Below, piece by piece: positions 1 to 6,748 of a stretch of 7,713 nt of DNA (the stretch's first letter is position 1; every line of letters begins with the position of its first letter). The notes under the pieces were generated by a model. It was given only the letters and a program-made list of their open reading frames with translations. It ran no database searches and was not told where the DNA came from. This DNA is from Burkholderiaceae bacterium (GTDB lineage Bacteria; Pseudomonadota; Gammaproteobacteria; Burkholderiales; Burkholderiaceae_E), in assembly GCA_023258775.1 (NCBI GenBank), contig JALQWJ010000065.1:1-7713 (forward strand), read 5' to 3'. The position numbers and the translations under genes are program-made.

Positions 1-7
1 GCCCTTC

Positions 8-1264
8 TCAGTGCTGCCCTTCCATCGATCCAACAGAGTGGGAGGCATAAACGACCTCTTGCCGGCTTACCCGCCTTTTCGGTTCGGTATCGGTATCTCG
101 AAGGTAGTGCTGCGCGGCAGCCACCCCGCTGCCTAACTCGATATCGATCCCAACGTCTTTCATCGCCATCTCGGCGCCTGACAAAGCCCCGAGAACCATC
201 AATTCATTAAGATCGCCAAGGTGCCCAATCCGAAACAACTTGCCTGCGACCTGAGAAAGCCCTGCGCCTAGCGCCAGGTTGTAGCGGCGAAAAGCAACAT
301 CAATCACATGTGCGCCGTTAATTCCCTCAGGTACCAGAATAGCGCTGACCGTGTCAGACCACCACTTCGGATCTTTGGCACACAGCGACAGCCGCCAACC
401 TTGCAGAACTGCCTCTCGAACACTTTGGGCCAATCGGTGATGCCTGGCGAAAATCTCCTCCAACCCCTCTTCGAAAATCATATTGAGCGATTCGCGAAGT
501 CCGTAGAGCAAGGGCAGTGGTGGCGTGTAGGGAAAGTAGCCGGATGGATTATTGCGGACCATATCCTCAAGGTCGAAATAACAGCGCTTCATGTTGGCCT
601 TAAGGCGTGCAGCCATGGCCTTTTCGCTCATACCTAAAAGCCCAAGGCCAGCCGGTAGCATCAATCCCTTTTGTGACCCGCTTACAACCACATCCACCTT
701 CCATTCAGCCATCCTAAAATCGATGCTGCCCAGGGAACTTACGGTGTCGACAAGCAGTAAAGCAGGATGCTTCGCAGCATCCATAGCCTCGCGTACCGCC
801 TTAATGTCGCTGGTCACACCTGTTGCGGTCTCGTTGTGACAAACAAAAACGGCTTTAATGGTCTGTGCTTTGTCCTTTTCAAGCAAACGATGGACGAGTT
901 CGGGAGAAACACCTTCACCCCAGGGGACATCGATAATCTCCGGATCCAGGCCTAGACGACCCATCATGTCTGCCCACAGGTGACTGAATTGACCAAAGCG
1001 AAATGTTAGGACTTTGTCCCCGTCAGAGAGCGTATTGGTGATTGCCGCCTCCCAGGCCCCTGTACCGGTCGAGGGAAACATAAAGATCTGCCCAGTTTCT
1101 GTTTTAAAGACTTTTTTCAAATCCTCAAACAAACTCTTGGTTAAGTCAGGAAATCGAGAGGAACGATGATCTTCCATCGCCACCATCATGGCTCGCTGCA
1201 CCCGGTCGGGCACGTTGGTGGGTCCCGGAACAAAGAGAAAATTTCGCCCTGGTATTCGGTTCAT
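8..1264 (-). CDS. sgaA: Serine--glyoxylate aminotransferase (class V, PLP)
   Basis: The enzyme transfers the amino group of L-serine to glyoxylate, giving hydroxypyruvate and glycine, as in the methylotrophic serine cycle and in photorespiration-like glyoxylate salvage. The 418-residue protein closely follows the Methylobacterium SgaA pattern as I remember it: GRNFLFVPGPTNVPDRV (6-22), EDHRS, FPSTGTGAWEAA, FGQFSHLW, CHNETATGVTSDI (142-154), LLVDTVSSLGS (170-180, cofactor-contacting Asp173), SGSQKGLMLPAGLG (195-208, cofactor Lys199), GYFPYTPPLPLLYGLRE (242-258) and FRIGHLGDLNE (344-354, likely carboxylate-binding Arg345). The ATG at 1264 is preferred over an in-frame TTG at 1282 because GAGG sits 6 bases before the ATG. 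Residues from about 391 form a basic C-terminal tail longer than the homologue I recall. Alanine--glyoxylate or ureidoglycine--glyoxylate activity is possible but less likely. It lies 66 bases downstream of glgP on the same strand. Confidence 0.92.
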   Translation of the reverse strand: MNRIPGRNFLFVPGPTNVPDRVQRAMMVAMEDHRSSRFPDLTKSLFEDLKKVFKTETGQIFMFPSTGTGAWEAAITNTLSDGDKVLTFRFGQFSHLWADMMGRLGLDPEIIDVPWGEGVSPELVHRLLEKDKAQTIKAVFVCHNETATGVTSDIKAVREAMDAAKHPALLLVDTVSSLGSIDFRMAEWKVDVVVSGSQKGLMLPAGLGLLGMSEKAMAARLKANMKRCYFDLEDMVRNNPSGYFPYTPPLPLLYGLRESLNMIFEEGLEEIFARHHRLAQSVREAVLQGWRLSLCAKDPKWWSDTVSAILVPEGINGAHVIDVAFRRYNLALGAGLSQVAGKLFRIGHLGDLNELMVLGALSGAEMAMKDVGIDIELGSGVAAAQHYLRDTDTEPKRRVSRQEVVYASHSVGSMEGQH

Positions 1265-1270
1265 GGGTAA

Positions 1271-1274
1271 CCTC
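1271..1274 (-). promoter_or_regulatory. Ribosome-binding site of sgaA, deciding the start
   Basis: GAGG on the minus strand lies 6 bases upstream of the ATG at 1264. It falls inside the longer reading frame that begins at a TTG (1282), and that TTG has no comparable site before it. The shorter 418-residue protein is therefore the better call. Its N-terminus also matches where the serine--glyoxylate aminotransferase family begins. Confidence 0.8.
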
Positions 1275-1288
1275 GATGTCAAGTTTCA

Positions 1289-1340
1289 GGGAGCGTCCCG
1301 ATGCATTAGAGCATCAAGCTAGCCGTTTAGCTAGAGGCTT
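1289..1340 (-). repeat. Cluster of three small inverted repeats at the glgP/sgaA junction
   Basis: Three neighbouring stem-loops can form. One is AAGCTAGC (1316-1323) with GCTA (1330-1333) and GCTT (1337-1340): 8 pairs with a 3-base bulge and a 6-base loop, overlapping the glgP stop codon. The second is GATGC (1300-1304) with GCATC (1311-1315), loop 6. The third is GGGA (1289-1292) with TCCC (1296-1299), loop 3. No T-run follows any of them on the minus strand, so this is not a clear intrinsic terminator. It could slow polymerase, protect the glg message 3' end, or be chance. Confidence 0.4.
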
Positions 1341-3829
1341 AAGGGCTTGCAGCGCCAAATCTGATCAACATACTCGGCGATCGTTCGATCTGAGGAAAAA
1401 GGACCCATTGCAGCGATATTGATGAGGCTACTACGACGCCAGGCGCGGGCATCGGCAAAGTGCCTGTCAACGCGAGCCTGTGCATCCAGATAGGCAGCAA
1501 AGTCAGCAAGCACCATGTAGTGATCGCCCCAGTTCAGCAGCGCATCTACGATGGGTTTGTAGCGGTCGGGTTCGTCCGGACAAAAAGTTCCATCCTGCAA
1601 GGCCTGGATAACAAAGCTCAGACGATGACTTGCTTCTAACTCCTTCTTTGGGTTGTAGCCAATCGTTCTTCGTTCTATTACCTGCTTTGCATCAAGGCCG
1701 AAAATAAACATATGATCATGTCCCACGCGATCAAGAATCTCAATGTTTGCACCATCGAGCGTGCCGATCGTGAGCGCGCCATTAAGCGCCAGTTTCATGT
1801 TGCCCGTACCAGATGCTTCTGTGCCTGCCGTTGAGATCTGCTCGGACAGATTCGCAGCAGGGATTAAGTGCTCGGCAAGGCTCACGCTGTAGTTGGGCAA
1901 AAATAAGACTTGGAGCTTAGACCGCACCGCCTTATCTTGTGAGATCGTGTAACTCACATCGTGAATCAACCGGATGATAAGTTTTGCCATGGCATAGGCA
2001 GATGCAGCTTTACCCGCGAACAAAACTGTTCGTGCTGCAAACTGACTGAATTCGCACCCCGCAGGATGCTCGCGAAGCATCAGGTAGCGATCGATAATTT
2101 GAAGCACATTTAAAAGTTGTCGCTTATATTCGTGAATCCGCTTGATTTGGACATCCCACAGGCTATCGACGTTAAGCGAGACATTTGATTGCGCCTTGTA
2201 CCAACGCGCGAAACTTAGTTTCCGGTGCTGCTTGATCGCATGCAAGGTCTCAAGCGTTACATCATCATCGAGCGACTGGTTAAGCGACTCAAGTTGCATC
2301 AAATCCCTGCGCCAACCTGTTCCCGTCTTACGATCAATAAACTGAGATAACTCCGGATTTGCCTGAGCAAGCCAGCGACGCTGGGTAACACCATTGGTCT
2401 TATTGTTAAAGCGATCAGGCCACCGACGATAGAAGTCGCTGAAGATGGAATCGGCCATAAGCGCACTGTGAAGCCTGGAAACACCGTTCACAGAATAAGA
2501 TGCAACAACTGCGAGATGGGCCATCCGGACACAACGCTCGCCGTCCTCTCTGATGAGAGACATACGTCGGATTGAATCAGCATCAAAACCGAGCGCCAAA
2601 AGCTCTTCGATGAAGGCTGCGTTGATATCAAAAATAATTTCAAGATGTCGTGGCAGTACTTCTTCGAGTAGGCGTACCGGCCAGGTCTCGAGTGCTTCGT
2701 GCATCAAGGTGTGATTGGTATAGGAAAAAATCCTTGTGCACTGGCGCCAGGCCGCCTGCCAAGGCAGGTGGTGTTCATCAAGCAAGAGTCGCATCAGTTC
2801 TGGGATTGCTAGAACTGGATGGGTGTCATTCAAGTGAATCGAGATTTTGTCAGACAAATTACCAAGGTCTTCATGCGAACTGAGGTAACGCCGCAAAAGA
2901 TCCTGCACGCTGGCGCTTACGAAAAAATATTCTTGTTGTAGTCGTAGTTTTCGACCCGAATCAGTCGAATCATCCGGATACAACACGCGTGAGACATTTT
3001 CTGAATGGTTTTTTGCTTCGACCGCTTCGAGGTAACTGCCCCGATTAAAAGCAAGCAAGTCGATTTCTTCATCTGCTTTTGCCGACCATAGCCTTAAGGT
3101 ATTCGTTGCCTGGGTGTCATATCCCGGCACCACGCTGTCATAGGCCATCGCGTGCACATGCGAACTGTCAACCCACACCGATCGCTCGCCGTCTTTGACG
3201 ACCCGGCCTCCAAATTGAACCCGATAGGTCACCTCGGAACGAGGAAACTCCCAGGGGTTGCCGTGTTGTAACCAATAGTCCGGAATTTCGAGCTGTTGTC
3301 CAGCATTAATTGTCTGCCTGAACATACCGTAGTCATAACGGATACCGTAACCAAAACCTGGAACATTCAGGGTAGCCATCGAATCAAGAAAACAGGCCGC
3401 TAGTCGTCCGAGTCCGCCATTACCGAGCGCTGCATCTGGTTCGAGTTCTATAACTTGATCCATATCGACACCAAAGTCAACCAAGGCTTGGCGTATCCGG
3501 TCTCGCAATCCCAGAGCAAGCATCGCATTAGAGAAGCTTCGACCAATTAGAAACTCCATCGACAGGTAATACACGCGCTTACTGTCTTGCGCATACTGCG
3601 CCCTCGTTGTCTTCATCCAGCGCTCTACCAGATGGTCTCGCACAGCAAGCGCTGCCGCTTGTAGCCAATCCTCGGGCCTTGCAGCTTGTGGGTCCTTACC
3701 AATTGAAAACATCAACTTATTGGCAATCAGCCTCTTGATGGAAGCAAGATCACGTCCTGGTGATTGAATCGGAAAAGTCTCGGCTGTAAGCCGTGGCATC
3801 GCAGTAGTTTGTGGATTCAAGCTAGGCAT
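1331..3829 (-). CDS. glgP: Glycogen/alpha-glucan phosphorylase (GT35)
   Basis: The enzyme is a pyridoxal-phosphate-dependent phosphorylase that releases glucose-1-phosphate from the non-reducing ends of alpha-1,4-glucans. The protein is 832 residues, close to the 815 of E. coli GlgP. Visible landmarks are VYYLSMEFLIGRS (87-99), ALGNGGLGRLAACFLDS (134-150), YGIRYDYGMF (161-170), TNHTLMHEALETWP (371-384, with the active-site His373), DVQIKRIHEYKRQLLN (559-574, with phosphate-site Arg564 and Lys569), and the cofactor site STAGTEASGTGNMK (666-679), where Lys679 binds the cofactor. The C-terminal GPFSSDRTIAEY is also typical. The start is chosen as the ATG nearest glgA; AAGG touches it directly, so the ribosome-binding site is weak, and Met11 (3799) has none. 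It could act on maltodextrins like MalP, but the operon favours glycogen. The stop is TAG. Confidence 0.97.
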   Translation of the reverse strand: MPSLNPQTTAMPRLTAETFPIQSPGRDLASIKRLIANKLMFSIGKDPQAARPEDWLQAAALAVRDHLVERWMKTTRAQYAQDSKRVYYLSMEFLIGRSFSNAMLALGLRDRIRQALVDFGVDMDQVIELEPDAALGNGGLGRLAACFLDSMATLNVPGFGYGIRYDYGMFRQTINAGQQLEIPDYWLQHGNPWEFPRSEVTYRVQFGGRVVKDGERSVWVDSSHVHAMAYDSVVPGYDTQATNTLRLWSAKADEEIDLLAFNRGSYLEAVEAKNHSENVSRVLYPDDSTDSGRKLRLQQEYFFVSASVQDLLRRYLSSHEDLGNLSDKISIHLNDTHPVLAIPELMRLLLDEHHLPWQAAWRQCTRIFSYTNHTLMHEALETWPVRLLEEVLPRHLEIIFDINAAFIEELLALGFDADSIRRMSLIREDGERCVRMAHLAVVASYSVNGVSRLHSALMADSIFSDFYRRWPDRFNNKTNGVTQRRWLAQANPELSQFIDRKTGTGWRRDLMQLESLNQSLDDDVTLETLHAIKQHRKLSFARWYKAQSNVSLNVDSLWDVQIKRIHEYKRQLLNVLQIIDRYLMLREHPAGCEFSQFAARTVLFAGKAASAYAMAKLIIRLIHDVSYTISQDKAVRSKLQVLFLPNYSVSLAEHLIPAANLSEQISTAGTEASGTGNMKLALNGALTIGTLDGANIEILDRVGHDHMFIFGLDAKQVIERRTIGYNPKKELEASHRLSFVIQALQDGTFCPDEPDRYKPIVDALLNWGDHYMVLADFAAYLDAQARVDRHFADARAWRRSSLINIAAMGPFSSDRTIAEYVDQIWRCKPLSL

Positions 3830-3833
3830 CCTT
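3830..3833 (-). promoter_or_regulatory. Weak, oddly spaced ribosome-binding site of glgP
   Basis: AAGG on the minus strand abuts the glgP ATG with no spacer. A better GAGG (3851-3854) is 21 bases away, too far for normal use. No in-frame ATG, GTG or TTG lies between the glgA stop and this ATG. Initiation may rely on ribosomes arriving from glgA 32 bases upstream. Confidence 0.45.
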
Positions 3834-3861
3834 GTTGCGGGTACGTGAGGCCTCGAAAGTT

Positions 3862-5382
3862 TTAGTGCTTATGAGCAGCGGAGGAAATCATTCGGTCGTA
3901 GAGCGCCGCATAGTTTGCCGCCGCTACATCCCAGCCTAATGCAAGACTCATGCCACGCTTTTGAAGCTTTTGCCAAGCGGGCCGGTCATGCCAGCACATC
4001 ATCATCTCGTGCCAGCACTGCAAAAAACTTTCACTTGAATCCCTCTCGAATCCAAAACCATTGGACAAATCGTCAGGATGTAAGGCATCGTCCTTGCCGA
4101 AATGCCAGGGTTTGATCGTGTCTGCAAGACCCCCAACCAAATGAACAAAGGGCAGACATCCATATCGCAGACCATACATTTGTGTAAGACCACAGGGTTC
4201 AAAGCGTGAAGGCACCAAGATCACATCACAACCGGCAATGATTTGGTGCGCGAGATGCTCGTCAAAACCAGATCGGAAATTCACCTTGCCAGGAAAGCGG
4301 GCATGCAGTGCATCGAACTGCCGCTTAAGTGTTTCATCGCCACTCCCCAAAACAACAAGTTGTGCACCGCTCTGAATCATCGTTTCTGCCGCCTCGACGA
4401 TCAAGCCCAGGCCTTTTTGCTCGGTAAGCCTGCTGATCACTGCGCATCGCGGACCTGTGGTTCTCGGCTCAAGGCCCAATATAGATTGAAGCGCTAAAAC
4501 GTTTTGTTCTTTAGCGGCGAGATTTGTTGCCTGGTAAGACTTCTCAATCAAGGGATCCTTGGCCGGGTTCCAAGTATTCGTGTCGATGCCATTGAGCAAT
4601 CCGATTAAGCGATCGGCATGAAGGCGCAAAAAGCCATGCAATCCCTGACCCTGATCCGGCTCCAGTATTTCTCGCGCGTAGCGGGGGCTAACTGTACTAA
4701 TCGCGTCGGCATAGGCGATACCTGCCTTGAGCATTGAGATCTGACCATGAAACTCCACAGCATCCATGTGCCAGCAATCTTGCGGGATGGCAAGTTCGCT
4801 GAGATGCTTGGCATCAAAAAGGCCTTGATAGGCAAGATTGTGAATCGTCAATAAGCAAGGCACCTGAGGCCACACATGAGATCGATAAACTTTCATATAA
4901 AGCGCTGTCAATCCAGCATGCCAGTCGTGAGCGTGTACAAGAGAGACTGACCATGCTGGATCTAAGCCCTGGCCAAGGGACATGGCAGCCCAACTGAGTG
5001 CGGCAAAGCGCCGGTGATTATCGCCAAAAGCCTGCTTGTCGTCGTCTTCGTAGGGCGTCCCTCCACGCTCATAAAGTTGTGGCGCAACAATGACATATGC
5101 CCATCCAAAACGGCTCGACTCGAATTGAACGCGGTTGATCTCCAAGGCATCACCCCAAGGCGTTTCGACCTTAGCCACGAAGCAACGATCGGTAACGGCC
5201 TTTAAAAACACGGGTAAGCCTGGTACGAGGGGACGGAGCTCGATGCCATAGGGCGCCAAGGCCCCAGGAAGCGCACCTGTTACGTCCGCGAGGCCGCCCG
5301 TCTTTAGCCAGGGGAAAAGTTCAGCACTAACTTGAAGTACATGGAGCGCGGAGCTGCTTTGCCGACCCGGATGATCACTCAC
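3862..5382 (-). CDS. glgA: Glycogen synthase (ADP-glucose, GT5)
   Basis: The enzyme transfers glucose from ADP-glucose to the non-reducing end of an alpha-1,4-glucan, retaining the anomeric configuration. The protein is 506 residues, somewhat longer than the 477 of E. coli, partly through about 12 extra residues before the first beta strand. The N-terminal Rossmann domain carries the ADP-glucose-binding KTGGLADV (27-34), [14 protein letters not shown] (149-162), TIHNLAYQG (179-187), STVSPRYA and [12 protein letters not shown] (262-273). The C-terminal domain has [10 protein letters not shown] (316-325, with the phosphate-contacting Arg318 and Lys323) and [17 protein letters not shown] (392-408, catalytic-site Glu395). 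The start codon is GTG, sharing GTGA with the glgC stop, with GAGG 8 bases upstream inside glgC. This arrangement favours translational coupling to glgC. It ends in TAA, 32 bases before glgP. Confidence 0.97.
   Translation of the reverse strand: MSDHPGRQSSSALHVLQVSAELFPWLKTGGLADVTGALPGALAPYGIELRPLVPGLPVFLKAVTDRCFVAKVETPWGDALEINRVQFESSRFGWAYVIVAPQLYERGGTPYEDDDKQAFGDNHRRFAALSWAAMSLGQGLDPAWSVSLVHAHDWHAGLTALYMKVYRSHVWPQVPCLLTIHNLAYQGLFDAKHLSELAIPQDCWHMDAVEFHGQISMLKAGIAYADAISTVSPRYAREILEPDQGQGLHGFLRLHADRLIGLLNGIDTNTWNPAKDPLIEKSYQATNLAAKEQNVLALQSILGLEPRTTGPRCAVISRLTEQKGLGLIVEAAETMIQSGAQLVVLGSGDETLKRQFDALHARFPGKVNFRSGFDEHLAHQIIAGCDVILVPSRFEPCGLTQMYGLRYGCLPFVHLVGGLADTIKPWHFGKDDALHPDDLSNGFGFERDSSESFLQCWHEMMMCWHDRPAWQKLQKRGMSLALGWDVAAANYAALYDRMISSAAHKH
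5379..5382 (-). other. glgC/glgA stop-start overlap (GTGA)
   Basis: Read on the minus strand, these four bases are GTGA: GTG starts glgA and TGA ends glgC. Ribosomes finishing glgC can restart directly on glgA. This should keep the two synthesis enzymes in a linked ratio. Confidence 0.93.
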
Positions 5383-6695
5383 TGAAGCCGCCTCAACATG
5401 TCCTGCGTGATCAAGACAATCCCTTGATCGGTTCGTTCAAATCTTGCGGCATCAAGGACTGGGTCTTCACCAACCACGAGTCCTTCGGGTATCTCACAGC
5501 CTCGATCGACAACCACACGACTCAAGCGACAGCGACGCTGAATCACTACCTCTGGCAACAGGACACAAGCGTCAATCGTACAAAAAGATCGAACTCTTAC
5601 ATTTGAGAACAGCACTGAATTACTAACTATAGAACCTGAAACAATACAGCCTCCGGATACCATGGTGTTAATCGTCTGGCCGTGTCTTCCTTCAGCATCT
5701 TGCACAAATTTCGCGGGAGGCAGTTGACGTTGATGCGTCCAGATCGGCCAATTCGTATCATAAATATCAAGCTCGGGAGTAACCGAAGCCAGATCAAGAT
5801 TAGCTTCCCAGAATGCATCAATCGTACCGACATCGCGCCAGTAATTGGAAGCCGCACCGACCGTTGAAACACAAGATAAGGAGAAAGGATGAGCAACAGC
5901 GCAGCCTTGCGCAACTGTTTTAGGTATGACATCTTTTCCAAAATCATGGGACGACTGTGGATTTGCTAAATCCTCATCGAGCAATTGAAAAAGATAATCA
6001 GCATTAAAAATATAAATGCCCATGCTCGCAAGTGCGTGACTGGGCTTGCCAGGCATTGCTGGTGGATCGCTGGGTTTTTCAACAAATGCAGTAATCCTGC
6101 GCGAATTATCGATAGCCATCACACCAAAGGCGACGGCTTCCTCACGAGGCACTTCAATACAGCCCACTGTGCACTCACCACCCCGCTCAACATGATCCTT
6201 AAGCATTAAGGCATAGTCCATCTTGTACACATGATCACCTGCAAGAATCACGATGTACTCGGGGCGGCTTGAACGAATAATGTCAATATTTTGATAAACC
6301 GCATCGGCCGTTCCACGGTACCAGTGCTCCTCACCGGTGCGTTGTTGAGCAGGCAGCAGATCAACCATTTCATTGAGTTCGGCCCGCAAAAAGCTCCAAC
6401 CACGCTGCAAGTGTCTGAGCAAGGAATGGGATTTGTACTGGGTGACCACACCAATACGCCGAATGCCTGAATTCACGCAATTTGAAAGCGCAAAATCAAT
6501 AATGCGAAATTTCCCGCCAAAGTAAACCGCTGGCTTGGCTCGGTTGTCAGTCAACTGCTTAAGCCGAGAGCCTCGCCCACCTGCTAGAACAAGAGCAATC
6601 GCTCTTCGAACGAGCATGTGCGGCTGAAGTTGCTTGGCCGATTCGACCACCTTGTTGGAGCTATGCGAAGGATCACTTAATTTACTGAGGCTCAT
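5379..6695 (-). CDS. glgC: Glucose-1-phosphate adenylyltransferase (ADP-glucose pyrophosphorylase)
   Basis: The enzyme converts glucose-1-phosphate and ATP to ADP-glucose and pyrophosphate, the committed and allosterically controlled step of glycogen synthesis. The protein is 438 residues, against 431 in E. coli. The nucleotidyltransferase domain shows [10 protein letters not shown] (37-46), [20 protein letters not shown] (52-71), [12 protein letters not shown] (125-136), [11 protein letters not shown] (151-161, with the catalytic Asp154), FVEKP (204-208, glucose-1-phosphate-binding Lys207), SHDFGKD and [18 protein letters not shown]. The C-terminal left-handed beta-helix holds [11 protein letters not shown] and ends in [10 protein letters not shown]. 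The ATG start has GGAG 9 bases upstream. Met27 is a possible later start but would remove the N-terminal segment. Relative to E. coli, three effector-site residues differ: Lys39 to Asn51, His46 to Tyr58 and Arg419 to Gln431. Its stop overlaps the glgA start by 4 bases. Confidence 0.98.
   Translation of the reverse strand: MSLSKLSDPSHSSNKVVESAKQLQPHMLVRRAIALVLAGGRGSRLKQLTDNRAKPAVYFGGKFRIIDFALSNCVNSGIRRIGVVTQYKSHSLLRHLQRGWSFLRAELNEMVDLLPAQQRTGEEHWYRGTADAVYQNIDIIRSSRPEYIVILAGDHVYKMDYALMLKDHVERGGECTVGCIEVPREEAVAFGVMAIDNSRRITAFVEKPSDPPAMPGKPSHALASMGIYIFNADYLFQLLDEDLANPQSSHDFGKDVIPKTVAQGCAVAHPFSLSCVSTVGAASNYWRDVGTIDAFWEANLDLASVTPELDIYDTNWPIWTHQRQLPPAKFVQDAEGRHGQTINTMVSGGCIVSGSIVSNSVLFSNVRVRSFCTIDACVLLPEVVIQRRCRLSRVVVDRGCEIPEGLVVGEDPVLDAARFERTDQGIVLITQDMLRRLQ
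5391..5394 (-). promoter_or_regulatory. Ribosome-binding site of glgA
   Basis: GAGG on the minus strand lies 8 bases before the GTG start, inside the last codons of glgC. It supports the GTG codon as the glgA start despite the weak initiation codon. Confidence 0.8.
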
Positions 6696-6704
6696 AATCC
6701 TTGA

Positions 6705-6708
6705 CTCC
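6705..6708 (-). promoter_or_regulatory. Ribosome-binding site of glgC
   Basis: GGAG on the minus strand lies 9 bases before the glgC ATG. A second AAGGA (6698-6702) is only 2 bases from the ATG, too close for ideal use. The GGAG supports the start at 6695 rather than Met27. Confidence 0.7.
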
Positions 6709-6722
6709 GTCTTAAGGGTGAT

Positions 6723-6748
6723 GCACGGCTATTAGTGCGGGCGATAGC
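6723..6748 (-). repeat. Overlapping small inverted repeats between glgX and glgC
   Basis: GCTAT (6728-6732) can pair with ATAGC (6744-6748) across 11 bases, while GCAC (6723-6726) can pair with GTGC (6735-6738) across 8 bases. The two stems exclude each other. They fill half of the 53-base gap. With 4-5 pairs each they are weak, and chance is a fair explanation. I see no promoter in the rest of the gap. Confidence 0.25.

Noticed and set aside
308..955. Open frames on the plus strand opposite the aminotransferase gene
   Set aside because: They lie fully antisense to a strongly conserved gene, show no recognisable protein motifs and overlap each other.
1265..1282. In-frame TTG start giving a 424-residue aminotransferase
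   Set aside because: No ribosome-binding site precedes the TTG, while the ATG at 1264 has GAGG 6 bases upstream and matches the family's N-terminus.
1277..1282. Perfect -35-like TTGACA on the minus strand before sgaA
   Set aside because: It lies only 12 bases before the ATG, and the 17-19 base spacing leads into CCGAATAC inside the gene, not a -10 box. A transcript from there would miss the start codon.
3847..3854. GAGGCCTC palindrome between glgA and glgP as a terminator
   Set aside because: It is only 8 bases with no loop and no following T-run, so it cannot form a terminator hairpin.
5581..5640. Local AT-rich patch in glgC (20 of 60 bases are G or C)
   Set aside because: The neighbouring 60-base blocks return to 50-53%, and the protein continues as a normal beta-helix. 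It is a local dip, not a sign of transfer.
5627..5947. 106-residue open frame on the minus strand inside glgC in another frame
   Set aside because: The glgC frame is intact and matches its family end to end here, so this is neither a frameshift remnant nor a separate gene.
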